62,624 nt of DNA from JAGOTN01 sp964538345 (GTDB taxonomy: Bacteria > Patescibacteriota > Minisyncoccia > Phycocordibacterales > JAACPR01), in NCBI GenBank assembly GCA_964538345.1, contig CAZIFF010000002.1, positions 1 to 62,624 on the forward strand, read 5' to 3'. Under the pieces are notes generated by a model. It saw nothing but the letters and a program-made list of their open reading frames with translations. It made no database searches and had not been told where the DNA came from. Made by a program: the position numbers and the translations under genes. Shown here one piece after another: positions 41,801 to 51,059 of the stretch (positions are counted from its first letter, which is position 1; each line of letters starts with the position of its first letter).

Positions 41801-42709
41801 AGTTTGGCACAAAGGACAAAAATGCGAACTTCGTCCTCCAACAACAATGCGTGCGATTTTACCTTTGCAGTTTTTGCGCATACAGTCTTTATTTTTTCTT
41901 TGATAAACTTGATGTTCTAATTGGAATCTTCCTTTTTCGCCAGATGGTGTGCGATAGTCTTGCATAGAGTCACCACCGAAATCAATTCCTTTTTTCAAAA
42001 CCTCAATTACAGATTCGTAGAGTTTTTTTAATAAACTTTTCTCTATTTTGTGCACAGGAGTTTCAGGGTGGATTTTTGAAAGCCACAAAGCCTCATCTGA
42101 ATAAATATTACCTATGCCAGCGATTAGATTTTGATCCAATAAAACTTGCTTCACTTTGCCATTTGCTCGACGACTAATTCTTTCTTTAAAAATCTCAAAA
42201 GAAAAATCATTTGCCACAGGGTTGGGTCCTAAAACTTTTATATCTGCATGTTCGTGAAGGGAAGATGTTTGTATTAATGTGATTTTGGCAAATTTTCTGG
42301 TATCAGAGAGCGCTACAAAATTTCCATCTGAAAGCTCAATCACAAATCTAATATGTCCATTCCATGGGTCGTCGCGCAAAGGTCCTGCTTCTGTTGCTAT
42401 CCATTCTTTTTTCTTTTTATCAAAAACATATTTTCCGTGAAGCAAATGACCAGTCATTTTCATGTGCACTAAAATAGTCTGGTCTTTGTTTGTGTGAATT
42501 AGTACATTTTTTCCAACTCGGCCAGTGTCTTTTATTTTTGTGCCAATTAATTCCTGGCGGAACTTTTTGAAAAATTTAGGATCTTTGATTTCTCCTTTGC
42601 CGTATCGATACGGAGAATCATATCCACTCCAAATATCCACGATTTCTCGTCCAACAATACGCTTTTTTAGCTCTGTGGCAGTGGTGTGAACCTCGGGTAA
42701 TTCAGGCAT
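41756..42709 (-). CDS. mutM: Formamidopyrimidine-DNA glycosylase
   Basis: MutM removes oxidised purines such as 8-oxoguanine and cuts the DNA backbone. The start MPELPEVHTTATEL supplies the catalytic N-terminal Pro2 and Glu3 after methionine removal, which fixes the start at 42709. The H2TH region (LLDQNLIAGIGNIYSDEALW) and the C-terminal zinc finger with CMRKNCKGKI and HFCPLC are intact. An unusual Lys/Asn-rich tail extends beyond the finger. TATGCT lies seven bases before the ATG. Confidence 0.95.
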   Translation of the reverse strand: MPELPEVHTTATELKKRIVGREIVDIWSGYDSPYRYGKGEIKDPKFFKKFRQELIGTKIKDTGRVGKNVLIHTNKDQTILVHMKMTGHLLHGKYVFDKKKKEWIATEAGPLRDDPWNGHIRFVIELSDGNFVALSDTRKFAKITLIQTSSLHEHADIKVLGPNPVANDFSFEIFKERISRRANGKVKQVLLDQNLIAGIGNIYSDEALWLSKIHPETPVHKIEKSLLKKLYESVIEVLKKGIDFGGDSMQDYRTPSGEKGRFQLEHQVYQRKNKDCMRKNCKGKIARIVVGGRSSHFCPLCQTLNLQKPKNKNTERN

Positions 42710-42748
42710 ATATGGAAGCATAAATTGAAGTGAAGCTTCTCGCAAGGT

Positions 42749-43954
42749 ATGATTATGTTAATGAAAAGTACAAATAGCTTTTTTGTTTTTATTTTATTTA
42801 TACTTCTGGCTGTTCCTCTGGTTGGTTTTTTTGTGCAAAAAGATATTTTTTCTATTTCTAATTTTCAAAATAAAAATCAAACAGCAGGGTATTTCTCTGA
42901 TCCTGTAGAAATTGATGAACTGAAAGAAAGATACGAAGATTTTTCGAATGGTAAAAAACAAATTTCAAATAGGATTAAAGTTTTGATTGTGCCAGGACAT
43001 GATGATGAACATTACGGCGCCGAATTCGGCGATATAAAAGAAGTTGATTTAAATAGACAATTAGCAAAAGAGTTAAAAGACTTTTTAGTGGCGGATACAA
43101 ACTTTAGAGTGTTTTTGGCATCTGATGAAAATGGATTTAATGACAGGATTCAAAAGTATATAGAAGAAGAGGAGAATGAAATAAAAGATTTTGTTGATTT
43201 TAAAAAAGAAAATGAAAATTTTGAAATTGAAAATTATGTAGCGCATAATTCTGCTCCTGAAGAAGTTGCTTTGGTGCTTTATGGAATAAACAGATACGCC
43301 AATGAAGAAGATTTCGATATCGTCTTGCATGTTCATTTCAACGATTATGCTAGAAAAAATCAGGGTGGCGCAGGGAATTACAAAGGAATTTCTATTTATG
43401 TTCCGGCGTCTCAATTTTCAAATGGTTCTATTAGCAAACAGTTTGCCGACCATCTTTTTTATCGTTTAACAAAAATATTCGATGCTTCAAATAATCCAGT
43501 GGAGCAGGCTGGTGTAATACAAGATAGTGAATTGATTGCAGTAGGAGCTTTTAATAGTGTTGATTCAATTGCTCTTTTGGTTGAATATGGATATGTTTAT
43601 GAACCACAGTTTGTAGATAATGAATTAAGAAATGTTGCTTTGAAAGAATTGGCATATCAAACTTATGTTGGTATAAAAACTTTCTTTGAAACTGATTTCG
43701 CATCTGATAATTTTCCAACCACATTGTTGCCAGCTAATTGGAATAGAGAATTGAAAGGTGGGGAGAGTGGAGTTGATGTTTATTCTTTGCAAGCACTTCT
43801 AAAAATTCAAGGTGATTTGGACGATTGTCCTTTAGTTGGAAAATTTGGAACATGCACAGAGACAGCCTTAAAAGATTTTCAGAAAAAATATGGACTAACA
43901 CCAACTGGTGATTTGGATATTGATACAAAAGAATTTTTGGAAGGGTTTATTTAG
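42749..43954 (+). CDS. N-acetylmuramoyl-L-alanine amidase with peptidoglycan-binding domain
   Basis: An exported wall hydrolase. A signal-anchor helix (FFVFILFILLAVPLVGFF) is followed by an Amidase_3-type domain with zinc ligands in VPGHDDEHYGAEFG (about residue 80) and HVHFND, and a catalytic Glu in LLVEYGY. The C-terminal 70 residues form a PG_binding_1 domain (SGVDVYSLQALLKIQGD, then ALKDFQKKYGLTPTG). ATGs occur at 42749, 42755 and 42761. TATGAT overlaps the first and lies seven bases before the third, so 42761 may be the real start. Confidence 0.85.
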   Translation: MIMLMKSTNSFFVFILFILLAVPLVGFFVQKDIFSISNFQNKNQTAGYFSDPVEIDELKERYEDFSNGKKQISNRIKVLIVPGHDDEHYGAEFGDIKEVDLNRQLAKELKDFLVADTNFRVFLASDENGFNDRIQKYIEEEENEIKDFVDFKKENENFEIENYVAHNSAPEEVALVLYGINRYANEEDFDIVLHVHFNDYARKNQGGAGNYKGISIYVPASQFSNGSISKQFADHLFYRLTKIFDASNNPVEQAGVIQDSELIAVGAFNSVDSIALLVEYGYVYEPQFVDNELRNVALKELAYQTYVGIKTFFETDFASDNFPTTLLPANWNRELKGGESGVDVYSLQALLKIQGDLDDCPLVGKFGTCTETALKDFQKKYGLTPTGDLDIDTKEFLEGFI

Positions 43955-45216
43955 AACTTTAATTTAGAGAATTCTTCACGCACAACATTTGCGTCAGACC
44001 ATGTTTCTTTTGTGCCGTTTGGACCCATGATGTATGGATCAGTTCCTTTTCCTGTAATTAATACAACAGAATTTTCTTTGCTTTGCGCTAGTTTCATGGC
44101 TGACTTAATTGCGTTGCGACGATCCATTATTATTTCTGGATTTTTGTCTAAAATTGCATCACTCATTTCTTTCACAATTTTATTCGGATCTTCATCGTAT
44201 GGATCTTCGTTGGTTAAGATTATGTGATCACAAAATTGATCGGCTATTTCTGCCATTTTAGGACGCTTCCAAACATCTCTTCCTCCTCCAGTATTTCCTA
44301 GAACACAAATCTTTTTTTGATTTGGAAATGAAGAATAAAGGGCCAAAAGGGAATCGGGGGTGTGAGCATAATCAACATATACTTCAAATTTTGGAGCCGT
44401 GATTATTTTTTCTGCGCGACCAGGAACAATACTTACATTTTCAATTCCTGATTTTATTGCAGTCTCGTCAATTCCAATTGATTTTGCAAAAGTGATTGCC
44501 GCCAAAATATTTGAAACATTAAATTCTCCGTGAAGTTTTGAATACAAAGTGCTTTTTCCAAGACGAATTTCAATACCTCTATCAGTTTTAAAAGGACGAA
44601 TAGAGTCCAGATGGTATTTTATTTTTGTCTCTGCTTTGATTTTTTTAATGAATTCATTTGCGTTTTCATCATCTCCGTTTGCGATAAAAATTGTGTGAGG
44701 TTTTTTATTTAAAGATTCACCAAGAGAAATTTTTGCTTGTTTGTATTTTTCAAATGAACCATGGGATTCAATGTGTTCTGGTCGTAGGTTTGTGAATATT
44801 AATGCATCTAGATCTATAAATTTATGACGAAATTGTTTTGCGCCTTCAGATGTGAGTTCAAGAACAACCCAGTCACATTTTGCTTGAAGTGCATTTTTTA
44901 AAAACCTCTGCATGAATCCTCTGCCGGGCATAGACATTTTATATAAATTTTTTGTTTCTTTTTCTCCAATAACAAAACGAATACTGCTTGCTGATGCCAC
45001 TTTGTATCCAGCTGATTTTAAAACACTTGCTACAAGTTCTGTGGTTGTTGTTTTTCCTTTTGTGCCAGTGATTCCGATAATCTTTAATTTACGAGAAGGG
45101 AATTTATAAAAAACTGCTGATACAAAAGCTAAAATAAAATGGTAAATAGGCTGACCTAGTTTGTAGATTTTTTTTGGAATTATTTTTTCTGTTGAGCGAA
45201 GTATTTTTTCAAGCAT
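43951..45216 (-). CDS. MurE-like Mur ligase without the usual N-terminal domain
   Basis: Mur ligases add amino acids to UDP-MurNAc peptides. The ATP site is GITGTKGKTTTTEL (about residue 48), followed by LELTSEGAKQFRHKF, NLRPEHIESHGS, and the C-terminal DYAHTPDSL and LTNEDPYDEDP motifs typical of MurE. The normal N-terminal UDP-binding domain of about 100 residues is replaced by about 45 residues including a hydrophobic stretch (YHFILAFVSAVFY). The position equivalent to the meso-DAP motif DNPR reads EDPY, so the amino acid added is unclear. It lies four bases after ruvA. Confidence 0.85.
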   Translation of the reverse strand: MLEKILRSTEKIIPKKIYKLGQPIYHFILAFVSAVFYKFPSRKLKIIGITGTKGKTTTTELVASVLKSAGYKVASASSIRFVIGEKETKNLYKMSMPGRGFMQRFLKNALQAKCDWVVLELTSEGAKQFRHKFIDLDALIFTNLRPEHIESHGSFEKYKQAKISLGESLNKKPHTIFIANGDDENANEFIKKIKAETKIKYHLDSIRPFKTDRGIEIRLGKSTLYSKLHGEFNVSNILAAITFAKSIGIDETAIKSGIENVSIVPGRAEKIITAPKFEVYVDYAHTPDSLLALYSSFPNQKKICVLGNTGGGRDVWKRPKMAEIADQFCDHIILTNEDPYDEDPNKIVKEMSDAILDKNPEIIMDRRNAIKSAMKLAQSKENSVVLITGKGTDPYIMGPNGTKETWSDANVVREEFSKLKF

Positions 45217-45220
45217 AAAT

Positions 45221-45781
45221 TTATGAAAGATTTTTTAAGGCGAGTTTAACGATTTCTTCTGTTGATAGAGAGTTGTCTAATTTTGAGACGGCGGCGCGGG
45301 CGTCGGGAAGGGTGTAGCCCAAAGCAATAAGGGCTTCGATAGCGTCGGTGGCGCCACCGAGCACGGTGCCATCACTGCCCGCGCCTTCCAACTTGTCTTT
45401 CAAACCAACCATAATTTTCTCAGCACTCTTTTTTCCGATTCCAGAAATTTTTGATAAATGATCCGCATTACCGCTCAAAACTCCTTCTCGAATTGTTTTT
45501 ATTGAAGCAGTGTTCAAAATCCCAATCGCTGACTTTGGACCAATGCCCGAAATTGTTAAAAGAAGCTCAAAGAAATTTAACTCATCTTTGTTTAAAAAAC
45601 CATACAGGTCAGAAGCAGTTTCTCGAAGTGCATGATGGGTGTATAAAACTAAATCCTGCTCAGTTTTTAAGTTAAAAATAGAAGAATCAATCAATCGAAC
45701 CAAGTACCCAACACCCGAAACATTCAAAATAATCTCGCCGTCACCAATCTCATCAATTTTCCCAATAAGCTTTCTTATCAT
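45221..45781 (-). CDS. ruvA: Holliday junction branch-migration protein RuvA
   Basis: RuvA tetramers hold the junction for RuvB. The 186-residue product has the OB domain (MIRKLIGKIDEIGDGEIILNV), two helix-hairpin-helix motifs (LLTISGIGPKSAIGIL and LSKISGIGKKSAEKIM) and the C-terminal RuvB-binding domain (ATDAIEALIALGYTLPDARAAV). I used the ATG at 45781; TATTAT lies exactly six bases upstream on the minus strand. It is first in a two-gene unit with the MurE-like gene. Confidence 0.95.
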   Translation of the reverse strand: MIRKLIGKIDEIGDGEIILNVSGVGYLVRLIDSSIFNLKTEQDLVLYTHHALRETASDLYGFLNKDELNFFELLLTISGIGPKSAIGILNTASIKTIREGVLSGNADHLSKISGIGKKSAEKIMVGLKDKLEGAGSDGTVLGGATDAIEALIALGYTLPDARAAVSKLDNSLSTEEIVKLALKNLS

Positions 45782-45837
45782 GCTTCTATAATACACAATC
45801 TTGCATTTTTAATCTCTTCTGATAAAGTATCGATGTT

Positions 45838-46104
45838 ATGCCTATTACAAAAGGAGCTAAAAAAGCAGCACGAGCATCTGAAAAGAAGCAGATTTTTAAT
45901 TTGCGTCGAAAGAGAAACGCTCAATCTGCTGTAAAAGAAGTTAAGAAGCTTGTTAAAAGTGGTGACGCTGTTGGAGCGAAAGCTAAGTTGAGTGCTGCAT
46001 ATAAAGCGTTAGACAAGGCCGCAAAGATGGGAACAATCAAGAAAGGAAATGCTTCTCGTCAAAAATCTCGTTTGGTAGCACAGATTAAGAGGGTGCAAGG
46101 GTAA
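45838..46104 (+). CDS. rpsT: 30S ribosomal protein S20
   Basis: An 88-residue, Lys/Ala-rich all-helical protein binding the 5' domain of 16S rRNA. The opening KGAKKAARASEKKQIFN, the RKRNAQSAVKE segment and the end GNASRQKSRLVAQIKRV are diagnostic. TAAAGT lies nine bases before the ATG. It is monocistronic with its own terminator. Confidence 0.96.
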   Translation: MPITKGAKKAARASEKKQIFNLRRKRNAQSAVKEVKKLVKSGDAVGAKAKLSAAYKALDKAAKMGTIKKGNASRQKSRLVAQIKRVQG

Positions 46105-46119
46105 AAAGATTAAATAAAT

Positions 46120-46156
46120 AAAAACAAAAACCGGCCGAAAGCCGGTTTTTGTTTTA
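46120..46156 (+). terminator. Terminator after rpsT
   Basis: AAAAACCGGC and GCCGGTTTTT pair around CGAAA, followed by GTTTT. A strong rho-independent hairpin. Confidence 0.92.
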
Positions 46157-46159
46157 ATA

Positions 46160-46181
46160 AAGAAAAAACCCCGAAGGGTTG
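46160..46181 (-). terminator. Terminator of the minus-strand gene at 46182
   Basis: On the minus strand AACCCT and GGGGTT pair around a TC-rich loop and are followed by TTTTTTC. It abuts the stop codon of the convergent gene. Confidence 0.75.
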
Positions 46182-46928
46182 TTAAACAAATTTTGGAATG
46201 CACCAATTGGTGCCACCGTGATCAATGTTTCCTGTGCCGACTTCTGTTCTTCCACTTTGATCGTCGTGGGATAATGTTATCGCAAAACTTTGCCCATCCC
46301 TATCTATTGTTATGCCTGGGATCCAGACGCTAGTGATGCCAAATTTTCTTAATTCAATTAAGAGGTTTGGATTGCAAATCAGAGCCCAGAGCACCGATTG
46401 TCCTGGTATTTTTTCAGCAGGCGTTTCTTCTCTAAATTTCCTGATAGTTTGACCACGTGTGTCTGTCGGTGAAAAATTCAAAATTGACCAATTATTGTGC
46501 TCTGTATAAAAACCTGGATTTAAACTTCCTTTAAACACATCAGATACCCAAACATCTCTTGTTTGGATTAATATCTGGAGTAATTTGTTTGGATTCAAAT
46601 TGAGACAGAGTGCATAAGCCAGATAGGGAGGGGTTGATATTTTCCTCGGCGCACTTGTTTTCAAACTGCCTATTTTCCAACCAACACCCAAATTGAAATG
46701 TGAGTCTAAAATATTAAGCATTCCCAACTGCACTGCAGGAGAAGGTAGTAGGGAATAAGGGACCGGTTTTTTTGAGTCCAGAAGCATTTGAATAGCTTCC
46801 ATTACCCAACTAAAATTGACGTTACCCTTAAGGACTCTGTCTGTGAGGGCGTGAAGTCTTTTTAGTAATCTTCCTGCTTCTTCGTTTGTAGGTTCCCCTA
46901 ACCAGTCGCGATCGTTTTTTTCACTCAT
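46182..46928 (-). CDS. Hypothetical protein, 248 aa
   Basis: I recognise no family. The N-terminal 80 residues are helical (AGRLLKRLHALTDRVLKG, VMEAIQMLLDSKKP); the rest is mixed alpha/beta with several Trp and a C-terminal His/Asp/Gly-rich segment (TLSHDDQSGRTEVGTGNIDHGG). No signal peptide. TATAAT lies four bases before the ATG at 46928. Base composition is higher in GC than neighbouring core genes and it stands alone with its own terminator, like the orphan at 175. The following 207 bases to 47135 show no gene. Confidence 0.6.
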   Translation of the reverse strand: MSEKNDRDWLGEPTNEEAGRLLKRLHALTDRVLKGNVNFSWVMEAIQMLLDSKKPVPYSLLPSPAVQLGMLNILDSHFNLGVGWKIGSLKTSAPRKISTPPYLAYALCLNLNPNKLLQILIQTRDVWVSDVFKGSLNPGFYTEHNNWSILNFSPTDTRGQTIRKFREETPAEKIPGQSVLWALICNPNLLIELRKFGITSVWIPGITIDRDGQSFAITLSHDDQSGRTEVGTGNIDHGGTNWCIPKFV

Positions 46929-47123
46929 AACAATTATAGTTTTGTTTTGTCCGTATCTCTACAGACGGTGTTCTGATAATTAACAGCGTCATACCGTTAA
47001 TTGATTCATTTTTAAAACTACTCTTTTTATTTGTTTTTGCAAACTAAACTAAATTGTGCCCAAGGTTATGGTTTTACGAACTTTTGGAATATTGTGAAAT
47101 ACTGGCGTCTGGTCTAAAAATGT

Positions 47124-47135
47124 TAGAATACCTAA
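47124..47135 (+). promoter_or_regulatory. -10 element, leaderless start
   Basis: TAGAAT followed by six bases and the ATG at 47136. The surrounding AATGTTAGAATACC is repeated exactly before the gene at 48333. Confidence 0.55.
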
Positions 47136-48188
47136 ATGTTAAACAAGCTTAGTGCAATAGAAGAGGTTTTAAACAAAGCTGTTAAAGAGAGGATTTTTCC
47201 TGGATGTAGTTTTGCTTATATTTCCGGTGGAAATACAGAAGTTGTAAATGTTGGTAATTTTACTTACGAGAAAGACTCCGAAAAAGTAGACGATAATACT
47301 ATTTATGATATTGCTTCTCTTACAAAAGTAATTGCTCCAATGTCTATTGCAATGATTTTAATAGACGAAGGAAAATTAGATCCAAATGATTTAATTAGTA
47401 AATACTTACCGGAATTTTCTAATACTCCAGAAAAAGAAAAAGCAAAAATAATTCATTTGTTAGCATACACCTTGGATTATGATGTTTCGGGTGGCTCTAA
47501 ATCAATAGTGCTTGAAATGTCGCCACAAGAAATTAAAAAAAGAGTAATTGAACAACCAATCAAATATTCTCCGGGTGAGTTATATATGTATTCAAATTTA
47601 ACTGCTTTTCTCTTATCTCAAATTATTGAAAAGATTGTTGGTAAAAGTTTGGAAGATATTTTTCATCAAAAGATATCTGGTCCTCTGGATATGAAAACAT
47701 CCACCTTTAGTCCTGATAAAAAATTAACTCCACCAACAGAAATTACTAAAGAGAGGGGAGAGGTAAGAGGATTTGTCCACGATGAGTTCTCCAATAGACT
47801 TCAAAGTGACAATATCCTAACTGGAGCTGCAGGAATTTTTTCTACAGCAGAAGATGTTGGAAAGTTTATAAAAAATATTTTAAATAAAAATAAAGAAGAT
47901 AGAATTTTCTCAGATAAAATAATTTCTCTCTGGACTAAAGATCATTTTCCAAACTTACTTCCTATTCACACACCACTTTGTTGGGGAGATTTTAATAATA
48001 AGTTTTTGGATGAGTATCATAGAGAAATAGTTGTTAAAGGCGGATTTACAGGATGTTTTATGGCAATAGATTTAAAAAACAAAAAAGGCTTTGTTTTGCT
48101 TTCTAATCGAACTTATCCAAAGAGACCAGATAATTCTTCAAATTTTGGAAAAGTAAAGGATTATTTGATGAAGGTGATTTTCGGCTAA
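47136..48188 (+). CDS. Beta-lactamase-family serine hydrolase
   Basis: A class C beta-lactamase/DD-peptidase-like fold (PF00144 family). The catalytic SxxK is SLTK in IYDIASLTKVI near residue 62, the YxN motif is YSN in ELYMYSNLTA near residue 152, and the third motif is KGG in VVKGGFTGCFM. There is no signal peptide, so the 350-residue enzyme is probably cytoplasmic or exported by another route. Family members include esterases and peptidases; the sequence does not show that it hydrolyses antibiotics. Confidence 0.88.
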   Translation: MLNKLSAIEEVLNKAVKERIFPGCSFAYISGGNTEVVNVGNFTYEKDSEKVDDNTIYDIASLTKVIAPMSIAMILIDEGKLDPNDLISKYLPEFSNTPEKEKAKIIHLLAYTLDYDVSGGSKSIVLEMSPQEIKKRVIEQPIKYSPGELYMYSNLTAFLLSQIIEKIVGKSLEDIFHQKISGPLDMKTSTFSPDKKLTPPTEITKERGEVRGFVHDEFSNRLQSDNILTGAAGIFSTAEDVGKFIKNILNKNKEDRIFSDKIISLWTKDHFPNLLPIHTPLCWGDFNNKFLDEYHREIVVKGGFTGCFMAIDLKNKKGFVLLSNRTYPKRPDNSSNFGKVKDYLMKVIFG

Positions 48189-48192
48189 ATTG

Positions 48193-48264
48193 TGCCCCTG
48201 CCAGGAATCGAACCTGGAGCTGGAGTTCCGCAAACTCCTGTTTTATCCATTAGACTACAGGGAC
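48193..48264 (-). tRNA. tRNA-Arg (anticodon GCG)
   Basis: Acceptor GTCCCTG/CAGGGGC, anticodon stem GGAGT/ACTCC with loop TTGCGGA (anticodon GCG) and T stem CCAGG/CCTGG with loop TTCGATT. The D stem is weak with one mismatch. Position 34 is G, while most bacteria use ACG (read as inosine) for these Arg codons. CCA is not encoded. Confidence 0.93.
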
Positions 48265-48320
48265 AAACACACACAGAACATAATACTTTTTCAGAGCTTT
48301 AAAGCAAGTCCTTTAAATGT

Positions 48321-48332
48321 TAGAATACCGGA
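48321..48332 (+). promoter_or_regulatory. -10 element of the exporter operon, leaderless start
   Basis: TAGAAT followed by ACCGGA and the ATG at 48333. Confidence 0.55.
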
Positions 48333-49808
48333 ATGAAAACAACTTATAATTGGAAATTAATAATCAGTGTAGGGGTTGGTTTGTTGGTTTTGTTGGTAAT
48401 AATTATTTCTTTCATAAATGGCAACGGTGATATTGTGACTGAAAAATCATTTAAAGGCACTTTGGTGCGCACAATAGACGTTACAGGAAAGGTTGTTCCG
48501 ACAAATGAAGTAGATCTTGCTTTCACTTCTTCTGGAAAAATTAACTCAATCAGAGTAAAAGAAGGGGACAAAGTTTTTAGAGGGCAAGTGCTTGCAAGCT
48601 TAGATTCTTCTGAAGTTAACGCGAGTTTGAGACAAGCTTTGGCTGATAAAAATGTCGCACAAGCAGAACTTGGAGCTATTGTTGGCACAGGAGATATTTC
48701 TGGAAAGGCTGAAAGTGTTAAAAGAGAAGCCTTGAGTGTGGCTCAAAAAGCTTTGAACACTTCGATTACACAAGTGAAAACAAATACAGATTCTTTGTTT
48801 GAAGATCCACAATCAGGTCGTCCTGAAATTACAACTGCCATAAAAGATTATTTTGAAAGATTGGCAATTGGTCAAAAAAGAGTAGAGATAGGAAAACTTC
48901 TAACAAATTGGAACGGTGAAAGTTATCGTCTTACAATTTCAAATATCTCACAATCTGATTTAGCAGAAGTCTTGGATAATTTAAATCAAATTAGTTCTTA
49001 TTTCACACAAATAGCAAACGCACTTTCTGATGCCGAAACTACAAGTGGTGTTACGGAAGCAAATTTGTCTGAATATCGTGCAACTATTACAAGTGCAAAA
49101 AGTGCTATCGATGCCGTGATTTCAGAAGTTGTTGATGTAAAAGAAAAATTAAGAAATGTAGATTCTGATGTGCCGGTACAAGAAGCAAAAATTGTTGCTG
49201 CATCTGCAAATATTGATAAATATCAAGCGCAAATAAATGACTACACAATCATCGCACCATTTGATGGGGTAGTAGTAGATGTGCCGGTTGTTTCTGGGGA
49301 AATTATTTCTGCAAATCAAAATGTTGTTTCATTGATTAGTGATTCTGCTGTGGAGGTAGAGGTATTTATTCCAGAAGTTCATGTAAAAGATCTAACTATC
49401 AACGATTCTGCAAAAATTAAATTTGATGCTTTCGGTGATGAATTAATTTTAGGCGCAACAGTGGTTTATATAGAAAATCGAGGAGTAGAAAGAGATGGAA
49501 TTGTGACATATAAGACAAGATTGCAATTTGCTTCTGTTCCTGGCGATGTGCGTGCTGGTATGACTGCTTCAATAGAAATTGACGCTTTAGTTGTGGAGAA
49601 TATATTAATGATTCCACGTGCTGCTGCAAAAATTTCTGATGAAGTTATGACAGATCCAAATACTAAAAAAGCAACAATTAAAGTTTTGGAAAAAGGTGAT
49701 TACGTAGAAAAAGAAGTAACACTTGGTCGAAGTGATTCAAGCGGGCATATAGAAGTTTTGTCTGGTTTGAATGAAGGGGAAGAGGTTGTTGTAAGTGAAT
49801 TAGAATAA
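48333..49808 (+). CDS. HlyD/MacA-type membrane fusion protein
   Basis: The adaptor subunit of an ABC exporter. It has an N-terminal membrane helix (LIISVGVGLLVLLVIIISFI), the first half of the lipoyl motif (INSIRVKEGDKVFRGQVLASLD), a helical hairpin of about 200 residues, the second lipoyl half (IIAPFDGVVVDVPVVSGEII), a beta-barrel domain (VEVEVFIPEVHVKDL) and a membrane-proximal domain. The 491-residue length is usual for the family. Two bases separate it from the permease gene, so the three exporter genes form one operon. Confidence 0.92.
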   Translation: MKTTYNWKLIISVGVGLLVLLVIIISFINGNGDIVTEKSFKGTLVRTIDVTGKVVPTNEVDLAFTSSGKINSIRVKEGDKVFRGQVLASLDSSEVNASLRQALADKNVAQAELGAIVGTGDISGKAESVKREALSVAQKALNTSITQVKTNTDSLFEDPQSGRPEITTAIKDYFERLAIGQKRVEIGKLLTNWNGESYRLTISNISQSDLAEVLDNLNQISSYFTQIANALSDAETTSGVTEANLSEYRATITSAKSAIDAVISEVVDVKEKLRNVDSDVPVQEAKIVAASANIDKYQAQINDYTIIAPFDGVVVDVPVVSGEIISANQNVVSLISDSAVEVEVFIPEVHVKDLTINDSAKIKFDAFGDELILGATVVYIENRGVERDGIVTYKTRLQFASVPGDVRAGMTASIEIDALVVENILMIPRAAAKISDEVMTDPNTKKATIKVLEKGDYVEKEVTLGRSDSSGHIEVLSGLNEGEEVVVSELE

Positions 49809-49809
49809 A

Positions 49810-51057
49810 ATGCTTCCAATCAAAATTGGATTTTTTCTGGCGATAAGACAAATAAAAAGATCAAACATTTGGTCTACGATTTTGATTATTGTCATAATGA
49901 CTTTAACTTTTTTAAACTTAGTGGTGGTCAGCGGTATCTTGGTTGGTTTGATTGAAGGTTCTGAATATGCGGTGCGAGAAAGATATACCAGCGATGTAAT
50001 CATTTCTACTCTTCGTGAAAAAGAATACATAGAAGACAGTGCCAGAATCGTGCGTGTTGCGGAAACTCTTCCAAATGTAGAGGCGATTAGCGCTAGATAT
50101 GTAGCCGCAGGAACAGCTGAAACAAATTATCAAACTCGCACTCGCACAAATGATTTACCTGATGAAGTGGGCACATTGATTGCTGGTATTGATCCAGAAA
50201 AAGAAGATGCTGTTTCTGGAATCAGCGATTTAATTATCGAGGGAGAATATTTAGAGCCGGATGATTTTGATAAAGTCGTTGTTGGTTCAATGCTTTTGAG
50301 TAAATATTTGCAAATAGAAACACCCGGATTTGCTACTTTGAAAGATGTGGAAGTGGGTTCAAAGATTAGATTGAAGATTGGAGATGTTGTGCGTGAAGTA
50401 GAAGTGAAGGGTATTACAAAAAGCAAAGTAGATGAAATAGACAGAAGAATTTTTATGGTGGATAGCCAGCTCAGATCTCTGATTGGTAGAAATGATTTTA
50501 ATGTTGATGAGATTGCAATTAGTCTTGTGGATGAAAAATATGCCAGCTCAACAAAACAAGCTTTGATTGCAAATGAAGTAGATAAAACAGCAAAGGTGCA
50601 GACTTATATAGATGCTCAACCAAAATTCCTGAAAGATATTAAAGCAACATTTGCTTTGCTTGGAGGGATAATTAGTTCAATTGGTTTGGTTGTGGCAGCT
50701 ATTACAATTTTTATTGTGATATTTATTAACGCTATTACTCGACAAAAATATATTGGAATCATGAAAGCTATTGGAATCAATGCAAAAGCCGTTGAGCTTT
50801 CTTATGTGTTTCAATCTTTGTTCTATGCATTGATTGGTTCTGGTATTGGATTGATTTTAGTTTATGTATTTTTGGTTCCATTTTTCGATGCTCATCCAAT
50901 AGATTTTCCTTTCTCTGACGGAATATTGGTGGCAGCATTTTCTGGAACAATGTTTAAAGTTCTTCTACTTATTTTCACAACTGTGGTTGCGGGCTATATT
51001 CCTGCTAGAATTATTGTAAAGAGAAATACTCTAGATTCAATTTTAGGTAGAAAATAA
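49810..51057 (+). CDS. MacB/FtsX-type ABC transporter permease
   Basis: A 415-residue permease with the type VII ABC layout: one helix near residues 18-42 (IWSTILIIVIMTLTFLNLVVVSGIL), a large extracytoplasmic MacB-PCD domain (ERYTSDVIISTL... to about residue 270), and three C-terminal helices (FALLGGIISSIGLVVAAITIFIV, LFYALIGSGIGLILVYVFLV, VLLLIFTTVVAGYIPARII). The coupling region ARIIVKRN follows. Such systems act mechanically on substrates outside the membrane rather than pumping through it. Substrate unknown. Confidence 0.92.
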   Translation: MLPIKIGFFLAIRQIKRSNIWSTILIIVIMTLTFLNLVVVSGILVGLIEGSEYAVRERYTSDVIISTLREKEYIEDSARIVRVAETLPNVEAISARYVAAGTAETNYQTRTRTNDLPDEVGTLIAGIDPEKEDAVSGISDLIIEGEYLEPDDFDKVVVGSMLLSKYLQIETPGFATLKDVEVGSKIRLKIGDVVREVEVKGITKSKVDEIDRRIFMVDSQLRSLIGRNDFNVDEIAISLVDEKYASSTKQALIANEVDKTAKVQTYIDAQPKFLKDIKATFALLGGIISSIGLVVAAITIFIVIFINAITRQKYIGIMKAIGINAKAVELSYVFQSLFYALIGSGIGLILVYVFLVPFFDAHPIDFPFSDGILVAAFSGTMFKVLLLIFTTVVAGYIPARIIVKRNTLDSILGRK

Positions 51058-51059
51058 AT

